From Bacteroidia bacterium (GTDB lineage Bacteria; Bacteroidota; Bacteroidia; Bacteroidales; Paludibacteraceae): DNA of 5,509 nt. A model generated the notes under the pieces. It had not been told where the DNA came from. It searched no databases and saw only the letters and a list, made by a program, of their open reading frames with translations. The DNA lies in assembly GCA_021152555.1 (NCBI GenBank), contig JAGKVE010000091.1, forward strand, positions 1 through 5,509. The letters run 5' to 3'. The position numbers and the translations under genes are program-made. Of the stretch, positions 1 to 4,680 are shown piece after piece (position 1 is the first letter of the stretch; every line of letters starts with the position of its first letter).

Positions 1-627
1 AAACGCAAACTGGGCGTCTAACGAATTGGCTTTTAGCAGGTGTTGCAACAGAGCGGTGTATTTCTCCTGCATATAACTGATACGGACTGCTTTCTCCCAG
101 TATAACCAATAGGTCTTGTACTGTTTCAGAAGTGCATTCTGCTCGCCGTCTTCGCTCTCTTGGCTGATTGCCGAAATCAGGTTCTTTACGGCGTCACGGC
201 TGAACTGGCCGTTTTCGTCCATAAATGCACGGCGCCCACGGATAATCTGGTGAACATTCTCGCCGATGCACAACTCACTCAACTCGTCAGCGGTAATGTC
301 CATTCCGATTTCCTCTGCCTGCGCGCGGAGGGTGTAATCCATTACAAGCATGTTCCATACTTGGTTGCGGATCTGGGTATGCATGTCTTCGTCAAAATCC
401 GTGCGACCTGTCTCAATCTTGTAAACTTCTGTCAATTGTTCTTTTGCGGACTCGTACTCCGTGTAGTGTATCTTCTTGCCTTCTACTACGCCTACGTTCT
501 CGCGGCTACGGTTGAAGAAACTGCTACCGGAGTTCAAAAAGTCTCCGAGGATAAATGCCAACATGGCGAGACCAACTATCGTGATCAACAACGCGCCATG
601 GTTTCTGATTTTTTGCAAACTTGCCAT
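1..627 (-). CDS. PpiD/SurA-type periplasmic peptidyl-prolyl isomerase, N-terminal part
   Basis: The reading frame opens with ATG at 627 and stays open for 209 codons to the left edge, so the gene is partial at its 3' end. The protein starts MASLQKIRNHGALLITIVGL: a short basic cytoplasmic tail, then one membrane anchor at about residues 11-31. A charged, helical periplasmic region follows, including MDENGQFSRDAV at about 136-147, which resembles the SurA_N-like chaperone domain of Bacteroidetes PpiD homologues. Family members are usually 600-700 residues, with rotamase domains further on that would lie outside this window. The expected role is folding of exported proteins at the outer face of the inner membrane. 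It sits 37 bases after the lipoprotein gene on the same strand and is probably co-transcribed with it. No Shine-Dalgarno sequence is seen; the upstream bases are A-rich. The family call is from recognition of the N-terminus only. Confidence 0.85.
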   Translation of the reverse strand, partial: MASLQKIRNHGALLITIVGLAMLAFILGDFLNSGSSFFNRSRENVGVVEGKKIHYTEYESAKEQLTEVYKIETGRTDFDEDMHTQIRNQVWNMLVMDYTLRAQAEEIGMDITADELSELCIGENVHQIIRGRRAFMDENGQFSRDAVKNLISAISQESEDGEQNALLKQYKTYWLYWEKAVRISYMQEKYTALLQHLLKANSLDAQFAF

Positions 628-664
628 TTTCTTTCTTGTGTATTTTGATTTTTAATGCTCTGTT

Positions 665-1243
665 TTAAAAGTTCGGGTTGTTCGAGTAATATACGTACGC
701 TGCTCCGCGGCCTACTGTCTCATATACCTTATTGTTATAGTTCGTAAATTGACCATAGATAACAACAAAATCGCCCACTTTCACTTGCTCCAGACTGGTG
801 AATCTCTGTCCGTTACGGCCGTTAACCTGATATGCTTCGATGGAAAATTGGTTGGCGGAACCGTCGTTCGTCGGCGCGATATAGAAAGTCGCGTTTCCGA
901 AATTGTTCATACCGTTCTCGTGATACTTGGAGTCCAATTCGTAAATCCAGCCCTTTACATACAATTTGTCTTCTGTAGTCTCGCCTGCTTTTAACTTCTT
1001 GCAGATACTGAGCGCCTGATAGACATCCAGACAGCCTGCCGGAACGTCTGCGCCCTCGGGATCCGGAGTCGGCATCGGACCTACTGCTGCGGGGATAGTG
1101 TCGGGAATCTGGGGATTGGACTCGCCGGGACCCTGAATATAAGGCTTCTCCTTGCACCCGAACATGGCTACTACTACAAGCGCGATTACTACAAATAAAC
1201 TCTTTCTCATTGCCGCTGATGCGTGATTAAATTCGTTTTTCAT
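665..1243 (-). CDS. Secreted OB-fold lipoprotein, hypothetical
   Basis: This is a 192-residue protein with a lipoprotein signal. Residues 12-30 read MRKSLFVVIALVVVAMFGC, so Cys30 is the likely lipidation site; the lipobox MFGC is loose. A Pro/Gly-rich linker follows (about 36-65, with PMPTPDPEG). A beta-rich domain then spans about 92-190, with YVKGWI, GNATFYI, VKVGDFVVIYG and TNYNNKVYETVG. That spacing is typical of the OB-fold domains common in Bacteroidetes surface lipoproteins. The function is unknown; the domain may bind ligands or protein partners at the cell envelope. The start is ambiguous. ATG at 1243 gives an odd 11-residue leader (MKNEFNHASAA) before a standard signal peptide, so ATG at 1210 (Met12) may be the real start. 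A good promoter lies upstream at 1310-1341. It is first in a unit with the PpiD-like gene. Confidence 0.82.
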   Translation of the reverse strand: MKNEFNHASAAMRKSLFVVIALVVVAMFGCKEKPYIQGPGESNPQIPDTIPAAVGPMPTPDPEGADVPAGCLDVYQALSICKKLKAGETTEDKLYVKGWIYELDSKYHENGMNNFGNATFYIAPTNDGSANQFSIEAYQVNGRNGQRFTSLEQVKVGDFVVIYGQFTNYNNKVYETVGRGAAYVYYSNNPNF

Positions 1244-1309
1244 TGTCGTATTGTTTTAAAGATATTCTATTTAAGTGTGCGCTATACGCGCATTTTCCAA
1301 AATCGGCCA

Positions 1310-1341
1310 CAAAAGTACAAAAAAATATCCACGCGCGCAAA
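1310..1341 (-). promoter_or_regulatory. Bacteroidetes-type promoter for the lipoprotein/PpiD unit
   Basis: Read on the minus strand, a -33 box TTTG (1338-1341) is followed after 20 bases by TACTTTTG (1310-1317), an exact match to the Bacteroidetes -7 consensus TAnnTTTG. Transcription would start near 1302 and leave a 5' UTR of roughly 60 bases before ATG 1243. Within that leader lies a 5-base inverted repeat TGCGC/GCGCA (1278-1292). The element is identified by consensus only. Confidence 0.68.
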
Positions 1342-1376
1342 TAATTTGGGAAAAAAGTGAAAAAAAAATCATTTTT

Positions 1377-1408
1377 CTTGCACGTGTTAAAAAAAAGTAG
1401 TAATTTTG
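1377..1408 (+). promoter_or_regulatory. Bacteroidetes-type promoter for infC-rpmI-rplT
   Basis: A TTG (within CTTG, 1377-1380) and TAATTTTG (1401-1408, matching TAnnTTTG) are separated by 20 bases. The element lies in an A-tract-rich stretch that could act as a curved or UP-like region, and it diverges from the lipoprotein promoter about 35 bases away. A second, weaker candidate overlaps it: TTTG 1405-1408, a 21-base gap, then CAATTTTG 1430-1437. The ten bases AATTTTGTGC recur at 1402-1411 and 1431-1440. Confidence 0.65.
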
Positions 1409-1584
1409 TGCGCTTTTTCGATGGTGAGGCAATTTTGTGCCCGCACGAGAAGCACTTAGTATTAATCCGGAAAGGGACGGTTGAAGGTCTTTCGTCTTTG
1501 AGCGAAGCGGTCTTTCTACTTTCTCCTTTCTACTAACGGCTCAACGACAATGTAGAGCAAGGCATCTACTCTTTCCAGCAGGCA
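1409..1584 (+). other. infC leader and unresolved infC 5' end
   Basis: This stretch separates the promoter from the first ATG of infC. In frame with infC, an open stretch with no ATG, GTG or TTG runs from 1537 to 1584 and translates to RLNDNVEQGIYSFQQA, which aligns with the normal IF-3 N-terminal domain just before the ATG-encoded part. It is preceded directly by TAA at 1534-1536. I could not find the usual upstream RINxxIRxxEVR strand in that frame. Two fragments in other frames resemble it weakly (SINPER around 1458-1475; RLKVFRL around 1481-1501). A 12-codon ORF (ATG 1421 to TAG 1457-1459) also lies here, with no evidence of translation. Either IF-3 starts non-canonically (ATC at 1564 is one possibility), or its 5' end has been disrupted by the adjacent heptad repeat, or the sequence contains an error. 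Confidence 0.5.
1513..1533 (+). repeat. Heptanucleotide tandem repeat at infC 5' end (3 copies)
   Basis: Three head-to-tail 7-mers TTTCTAC, TTTCTCC, TTTCTAC occupy these 21 bases and abut the in-frame stop TAA (1534-1536) just before the IF-3-like coding begins. The preceding 13 bases AGCGAAGCGGTCT (1501-1513) match 12 of 13 positions of AGCAAAGCGGTCT inside dapA (minus strand, 3394-3406). Confidence 0.75.
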
Positions 1585-1998
1585 ATGCACATTGCCGATG
1601 AGCAAAACCTCGACCTCGTCGAAATCGCTCCTACGGCGAACCCGCCTGTCTGCAGAATAGTGGACTACCAGAAGTTCCTCTATGCACAGAAGAAAAAGCA
1701 AAAAGAGGCGAAGCAAAACCAGAAAAAGCAAGAGGTCAAGGAGATACGATTCGGACCGCAAACCGATGATCACGACTATAACTTCAAGCTCAAACATGCG
1801 CAGGAGTTCCTCAAAGACGGCAACAAAGTAAAGGCCTATGTCTTCTTCCGCGGACGGTCCATCGTCTTCAAGGAGCAAGGCGAACTCCTCCTCGCACGAT
1901 TCGCCGCTGACTTGGAGGAATATGGCAAAGCCGACAATGTGCCGAATCTCGAGGGCAAACGAATGATTATGTTTGTCAGCCCTAAGAGCCAAAAATAA
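1585..1998 (+). CDS. infC: Translation initiation factor IF-3
   Basis: IF-3 binds the 30S subunit, blocks premature joining of 50S and checks the initiator tRNA-start codon pairing. From ATG 1585 the protein has 137 residues. The remaining N-terminal domain (1-36) carries LDLVEIAP and PPVCRIVDYQKFLYAQKK, close to the family signature. A lysine/glutamine-rich linker spans about 37-49. The complete C-terminal domain runs from about 50 to 134, with EIRFGPQTDDHDYNFKLKHA, KVKAYVFFRGR and LEGKRM. Bacteroidetes IF-3 is usually clearly longer (my recollection is about 170-200 residues), and homology extends upstream of this ATG to 1537, so the true start is unresolved. infC of other bacteria often uses a rare start codon such as AUU, which permits autogenous control; here no conventional start lies between the stop at 1534-1536 and ATG 1585. 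It heads the infC-rpmI-rplT operon. Confidence 0.9.
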   Translation: MHIADEQNLDLVEIAPTANPPVCRIVDYQKFLYAQKKKQKEAKQNQKKQEVKEIRFGPQTDDHDYNFKLKHAQEFLKDGNKVKAYVFFRGRSIVFKEQGELLLARFAADLEEYGKADNVPNLEGKRMIMFVSPKSQK

Positions 1999-2012
1999 TC
2001 GCCCATAAACAA

Positions 2013-2064
2013 GTCGTAGGGCCTACCTTTTCATCGCGTCTGAGTACGCGTGGCTGCCCGAGAC
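2013..2064 (+). promoter_or_regulatory. Structured infC-rpmI spacer, candidate L20/L35 leader
   Basis: The 96-base spacer contains a hairpin CGCGT-ctgagt-ACGCG (2035-2050). This is enclosed by a possible outer stem pairing GGGC (2019-2022) with GCCC (2055-2058) and GTC (2013-2015) with GAC (2062-2064). An alternative small inverted repeat GTAGG/CCTAC (2016-2026) competes with the outer stem. In E. coli, L20 represses rpmI-rplT by binding structured RNA upstream of rpmI, so a similar role is plausible. This is inference from pairing and position, with no sequence match to a known leader. Confidence 0.4.
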
Positions 2065-2094
2065 TTTATTATTAATAACTAAATTCAAAACAAA

Positions 2095-2292
2095 ATGCCA
2101 AAGGTAAAAACGAACTCCGGTGCTAAAAAGCGTTTCACGCTTACCGGAACCGGTAAAATCAAGCGTAAGCACGCTTACAAAAGTCACATTCTGACAAAGA
2201 AGACTAAAAAGCAAAAACGCAACTTGACTCATGTTGCTATTGTTGATCATTCGAACACACGCTCCATACGCGAGATGTTGTTGCTTCGTTAA
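2095..2292 (+). CDS. rpmI: 50S ribosomal protein L35
   Basis: The 65-residue basic protein begins MPKVKTNSGAKKRFTLTGTG and continues KIKRKHAYKSHILTKKTKKQKRNL, a full-length L35 with the conserved N-terminal KTNSGAKKRF block. It is a small structural protein of the large ribosomal subunit. It is the middle gene of infC-rpmI-rplT, 96 bases after infC and 32 bases before rplT. The ATG is preceded by the A-rich sequence AAATTCAAAACAAA with no Shine-Dalgarno motif, as is usual in Bacteroidetes, in contrast to rplT downstream. Confidence 0.97.
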   Translation: MPKVKTNSGAKKRFTLTGTGKIKRKHAYKSHILTKKTKKQKRNLTHVAIVDHSNTRSIREMLLLR

Positions 2293-2310
2293 GTACTAAC
2301 CATTAAAGTG

Positions 2311-2316
2311 AAAGGA
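2311..2316 (+). promoter_or_regulatory. Shine-Dalgarno site of rplT
   Basis: AAAGGA lies 8 bases before the rplT ATG. It is noted because clear Shine-Dalgarno motifs are uncommon in Bacteroidetes and the other gene starts in this window lack one. Confidence 0.55.
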
Positions 2317-2324
2317 CAAGAGAA

Positions 2325-2684
2325 ATGCCAAGATCAGTAAATCACGTTGCTTCGCGCAACCGTCGCAAGAAGATCATGTCGCTCACCCGTGGTAACTTTG
2401 GTGGACGTGCGAATGTATGGACCGTAGCAAAGAATACATGGGAGAAAGGTTTGCAGTATGCTTACCGCGATCGTAAGAACAAAAAACGTACCTTCCGCGC
2501 CCTCTGGATTCAGCGTGTTAACGCTGCTGCCAGACTTGAAGGACTCAGCTACAGCCAGCTGATGGGTGCACTCAAAAAAGCTGGTATCGTTATCAACCGC
2601 AAGGTGCTCGCTGACCTCGCTATGAATCAACCGAAAGCTTTCAAAGCTATCGTTGACCAGGCGAAAAAGAAAATCGCGAAATAA
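2325..2684 (+). CDS. rplT: 50S ribosomal protein L20
   Basis: The 119-residue protein is full length for L20, an early 23S rRNA-binding assembly protein of the large subunit and, in studied bacteria, the autogenous repressor of this operon. Conserved blocks are MPRSVNHVASRNRRKK (1-16), RANVWTVAKNTWEKGLQYAY (28-47), RDRKNKKRTFRALWIQR (48-64), NAAARLEGLSYSQLMGAL (66-83) and NRKVLADLAMNQPKAF (91-106). It is the last gene of the operon and is followed after about 90 bases by a bidirectional terminator. Nothing is unusual in the protein. Confidence 0.98.
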   Translation: MPRSVNHVASRNRRKKIMSLTRGNFGGRANVWTVAKNTWEKGLQYAYRDRKNKKRTFRALWIQRVNAAARLEGLSYSQLMGALKKAGIVINRKVLADLAMNQPKAFKAIVDQAKKKIAK

Positions 2685-2704
2685 TCGCACATTTGTGGCT
2701 GAAT

Positions 2705-2736
2705 AGTAATCCTACCCTCGTGGTGAAGGAGTTACT
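2705..2736 (+). other. Bulged hairpin in rplT 3' UTR
   Basis: The RNA can fold into a 12-base-pair stem: AGTAA (2705-2709) with TTACT (2732-2736), bulged G2731, TCCT (2710-2713) with AGGA (2727-2730), bulged G2725-A2726, and ACC (2714-2716) with GGT (2722-2724), closing on loop CTCGT. It lies between the rplT stop codon and the terminator. The function is unknown; it might protect the 3' end or be part of a 3' UTR-derived small RNA. Confidence 0.45.
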
Positions 2737-2769
2737 GGGACACTAGTCAACTCGAAAACTGGTTCTTAC

Positions 2770-2803
2770 AAAAAAGGCTCGCAGTCATGCGAGCTCTTTT
2801 TTT
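2770..2803. terminator. Bidirectional intrinsic terminator between rplT and the dapA operon
   Basis: A perfect 7-base-pair stem GCTCGCA (2777-2783) / TGCGAGC (2788-2794) with loop GTCA is followed by seven Ts (2797-2803). On the other side it is flanked by six As (2770-2775), which read as a T-run on the minus strand. It should end infC-rpmI-rplT transcription and could also stop leftward read-through from dapA, whose stop lies about 260 bases away. Confidence 0.88.
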
Positions 2804-2810
2804 GTGTATT

Positions 2811-2890
2811 GGCACTTATAATTGCCTTTTGTATATAGGTGCTGCTAATTGTCCTTTGTGTATAGGTGCTTATAATTGCCTTTCTCAATG
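2811..2890. repeat. 27-base tandem repeat, about 3 copies
   Basis: Copies begin at 2811, 2838 and 2865. Each has the pattern GGYRCT...TAATTGYC followed by CTTTTGTRTATA; the third loses similarity after 2883. A partial tail of the motif (TTTTTGTGTATT, ending at 2810) continues into the terminator T-run, so the array may have grown from it. The first copy contains a nearly perfect palindrome GGCACTTATAATTGCC (14 of 16 symmetric). There are no spacers, so it is not a CRISPR array. Confidence 0.8.
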
Positions 2891-2899
2891 CAGTGTGGG

Positions 2900-2932
2900 C
2901 TAGACAATACCTAGACCATACCTAGACGATAT
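2900..2932. repeat. 11-base tandem repeat, 3 copies
   Basis: Three consecutive units CTAGACAATAC, CTAGACCATAC and CTAGACGATAT differ only at position 7 (A, C, G) and at the last base. The 11-base period is about one helical turn, so each copy would present the same DNA face. No function is known. Confidence 0.78.
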
Positions 2933-2976
2933 AAATACTGTTACTGCTTCGTCGAGACTATGTCTATTCCGTGTAT

Positions 2977-3069
2977 TTACCTCACTTCCGGTCCGGTGAT
3001 GGTATATACCTTGTCATCCGTGAGAATATACACATTCACGTTCCTAATTTCATATTGAGAGTAATCAGA
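2977..3069 (-). pseudogene. Protein-like short open stretch, possible gene remnant or small ORF
   Basis: On the minus strand, 30 sense codons lie between stops at 3070-3072 and 2977-2979 and encode SDYSQYEIRNVNVYILTDD and KVYTITGPEVR. The composition resembles an alternating beta-strand segment of a real protein. There is no ATG; GTG at 3039 would give a 20-residue peptide. It could be the surviving C-terminal end of a decayed gene or chance. It overlaps the dapA stop codon in another frame. Confidence 0.25.
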
Positions 3070-3075
3070 TTACTC
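3059..3075. repeat. 17-base perfect inverted repeat across the dapA stop codon
   Basis: GAGTAATC and GATTACTC form 8-base arms around a single central A, and the dapA stop codon (3065-3067) lies inside it. No T-run follows on either strand, so it is unlikely to be a terminator. It could be a protein-binding site or a small hairpin at the mRNA end. Confidence 0.5.
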
Positions 3076-4081
3076 CGAGTTCTTGGATAATCTTCTCTTG
3101 CAGTTCCTGGCTGGCGGGGACGAGGGGGAGGCGGAGGGAGTTGGTGATGAGACCTTTCTGCGACAGGACGGCTTTGATGCCAACGGGATTGCCTTCCGCG
3201 AAGAGCAACTTGATCGTCTCTGCGTACTTCGCTTGCAGGGATGCGTCTTTGTCATGCACGATGTGGTAAAAGTCTTCGGGGAAAGCATTGGAGGCAACAG
3301 AGATCAGCCCTGCCGCGCCGGCTTCCATCAGTTCGCACGCTATCCCGTCATCGCCGGAAATAACAAGGAGACCGGCTTTGCCTGACGGAGTACAGACCGC
3401 TTTGCTGACAGAGTACGGACTAATTGGGTCTGTATTCTGTACTCTGTATTCTGTACTCATTTTTATCAACCGCTTGATCTGCTCCACGTTTCCGCTCGCC
3501 TCTTTGATGCCGCAAATCTTGTCGGGATGTGCTTCGTAAATCCGCATGACGGTCTCTGGCAGCAGGTTCACACCCGTGCGCCCGGGTACGTTATATAATA
3601 CTACAGGAATAGGACTCGCCTCTGCCACGGCGCAGAAATGCCGGAAAAGCCCTTCCTGATTAGGCTTGTTGTAGTATGGGCAGACAGAAAGGATGGCTGC
3701 GTAGTTTTCCAGTAACTCGTCATGTATAGCTGCTAACTCTGCGCATACAGCGGCTGTGTTGTTGCCTCCGACTCCCAATACCAAGGGTATAGAAACGGGT
3801 CTGATAGCTGCGCAAATGTCAGGATCATCCATAGCCGGGTTATGACGTTTTAACGCGGCAAGTTTGACATGCTCCACAATAAACTGTCGTACCTCTTTTT
3901 TCTCTTCTGGAGTGAGTGTAGCGGCTTCTCCGGTAGTTCCGAGCACTACAATATAGTCCACAAAACCTGTCAGTTGTGTGTCCAACAGCCGTGCAAGAGC
4001 TTCGTAATCTACCTTACCATTCGCATCAAACGGAGTGATAAGCGCCGTTCCTAAACCTTCTAACTTCTCCATAATTCTCAT
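3065..4081 (-). CDS. dapA: 4-hydroxy-tetrahydrodipicolinate synthase with two insertions
   Basis: DapA condenses pyruvate with aspartate semialdehyde in the first committed step of lysine and diaminopimelate synthesis. The catalytic residues are visible: GTTGE with Thr49/Thr50 (E. coli Thr44/Thr45), Tyr137 in PYYNKP, Tyr163 and Arg168 in YNVPGRTG, and Schiff-base Lys193 in GIKEASGN. ISGDDG (241-246) and GNPVGIKAVL (297-306) follow. At 338 residues it is about 40 longer than usual. One extra stretch spans about 73-95, before PLVLGVGGNNT. The other spans about 209-236, between the helix after Lys193 and LLVISGDDG; it is encoded by heptad and tandem repeats and keeps the frame. The start is ATG 4081 or Met4 at 4072 (MEKLEGLG). 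It is the last gene of ligA - DUF6913-like - dapA, separated from the previous gene by a hairpin repeat. It is probably functional, since the core residues are intact. Confidence 0.95.
   Translation of the reverse strand: MRIMEKLEGLGTALITPFDANGKVDYEALARLLDTQLTGFVDYIVVLGTTGEAATLTPEEKKEVRQFIVEHVKLAALKRHNPAMDDPDICAAIRPVSIPLVLGVGGNNTAAVCAELAAIHDELLENYAAILSVCPYYNKPNQEGLFRHFCAVAEASPIPVVLYNVPGRTGVNLLPETVMRIYEAHPDKICGIKEASGNVEQIKRLIKMSTEYRVQNTDPISPYSVSKAVCTPSGKAGLLVISGDDGIACELMEAGAAGLISVASNAFPEDFYHIVHDKDASLQAKYAETIKLLFAEGNPVGIKAVLSQKGLITNSLRLPLVPASQELQEKIIQELGVI
3369..3416. repeat. 25/23-base tandem duplication inside dapA
   Basis: Positions 3369-3393 and 3394-3416 are adjacent direct copies of AGACCGGCTTTGC...GAGTAC. 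They differ by one substitution and two single-base gaps. The rightmost 8 bases of the first copy together with 3394-3398 (TACAGACC, 3391-3398) can also pair with GGTCTGTA (3427-3434). It encodes part of the second dapA insertion. Confidence 0.8.
3429..3456. repeat. Heptanucleotide tandem repeat inside dapA (4 copies)
   Basis: Four 7-mers TCTGTAT, TCTGTAC, TCTGTAT, TCTGTAC form two perfect 14-base copies. On the coding (minus) strand they encode TEYRVQNT. The array sits next to the 25/23-base duplication, and together they account for the second dapA insertion with no loss of frame. Confidence 0.85.
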
Positions 4082-4091
4082 TCTTTCGGCC

Positions 4092-4129
4092 TTTTTCCTC
4101 CCCTTGTGGGGAGGTTAGGTGGGGTTTTT
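4092..4129. repeat. GC-rich hairpin element between the DUF6913-like gene and dapA
   Basis: A perfect 7-base-pair stem CCTCCCC (4097-4103) / GGGGAGG (4108-4114) with loop TTGT is followed by TTAGGTGGGG and a T-run. On the transcribed minus strand it reads AAAAACCCCACCTAACC, then the stem, then AAAAA, so no U-tract follows and it is a poor terminator. The ACCCCACCTAACCTCCCC-type motif resembles dispersed intergenic repeats I recall from Bacteroidetes genomes, but that cannot be checked here. It may alter mRNA stability between the two genes. Confidence 0.6.
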
Positions 4130-4676
4130 AATCGTTACTCTTAATAGTAGTTAGGTATTGCATAATCTGGTCGTATAGCCAGGTCATTTCAATCGATGCT
4201 GTGTTACCTTGTTCCGGCGAAAAATCAGGAGGGGAAAGTAACATGTCATGCACTCCTTCGCCGAGGTTAAGGCCAACCTTGAAATCCGCCTTTGCGTACA
4301 ATGCTATATAACGCAGTGCCGGAGTTGGCTTCGTCGTTAGGTCTATCAGCAAATCGTAATGGACTGCCTGCAAATCGCTGAGCACGTCTTCGCGCGGCTT
4401 GCCGACGAACGTATAATCCGCCGGACCCAGGATACGGCTCTGCGCCATAATAGCAGATGTAATCTCCTTTTTCTCCACGTAACCCCACATGCATACGTCC
4501 ATTTGGCGGCGTAGTAAATCTTGACGGATAGCCTTCGCGGCATCATTGCGTTCAAGCAGGTCGCTCTCATAGATAACGAGCACTCTTAGTGGTTTGTCTA
4601 AATGCGGGAAACGCGGATTGCGTTCAGGCATTCTCTTCCGCAGATAATCAAAGATATATTGCTTCAGTTTCATCAT
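4128..4676 (-). CDS. DUF6913-like protein of unknown function
   Basis: The 182-residue protein has a basic N-terminus (LKQYIFDYLRKRMPERNPR) followed by an alternating alpha/beta pattern. A strand LRVLVIYESD (30-39) leads into helix ERNDAAKAIRQDLLRR, then VCMWGYVEKKEI (61-72), FVGKPREDVL (90-99), YDLLIDLTTKPTPALRYIALY (107-127) and FKVGLNLGEGVHDMLLSPP (132-150). There is no signal peptide, so it should be cytoplasmic. It resembles the Bacteroidetes-specific family I know as DUF6913, which sits beside ligA and dapA; the family name is from memory. The start is the first of two consecutive ATGs (4676 or 4673), only 4 bases after the ligA stop, so translation is probably coupled. No catalytic motif is recognised. 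Confidence 0.8.
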   Translation of the reverse strand: MMKLKQYIFDYLRKRMPERNPRFPHLDKPLRVLVIYESDLLERNDAAKAIRQDLLRRQMDVCMWGYVEKKEITSAIMAQSRILGPADYTFVGKPREDVLSDLQAVHYDLLIDLTTKPTPALRYIALYAKADFKVGLNLGEGVHDMLLSPPDFSPEQGNTASIEMTWLYDQIMQYLTTIKSND

Positions 4677-4680
4677 TTTA

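Noticed and set aside
160..648. 162-codon open frame on the plus strand
   Set aside because: It lies antisense to the PpiD-like and lipoprotein genes, whose translations show signal or membrane segments and family motifs.
1381..1386. CACGTG palindrome as a regulator site
   Set aside because: A six-base palindrome alone is too common to support a binding-site call.
1516..1992. 158-codon open frame on the minus strand opposite infC
   Set aside because: It is the complement of clear IF-3 coding sequence, with Leu/Val/Glu-rich low-complexity translation and no family resemblance.
2334..2690. 118-codon open frame on the minus strand opposite rplT
   Set aside because: L20 on the plus strand is unmistakable and this is its antisense shadow.
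2811..2932. CRISPR array
   Set aside because: The 27-base and 11-base repeats are directly tandem, with no unique spacers and no cas genes nearby.
3059..3075. dapA terminator
   Set aside because: The perfect inverted repeat has only one central base and no T-run follows on either strand.
4097..4114. Intrinsic terminator between the DUF6913-like gene and dapA
   Set aside because: On the transcribed minus strand the stem is followed by As, not Ts. On the plus strand the T-run is separated from the stem by ten bases and no plus-strand gene ends here.
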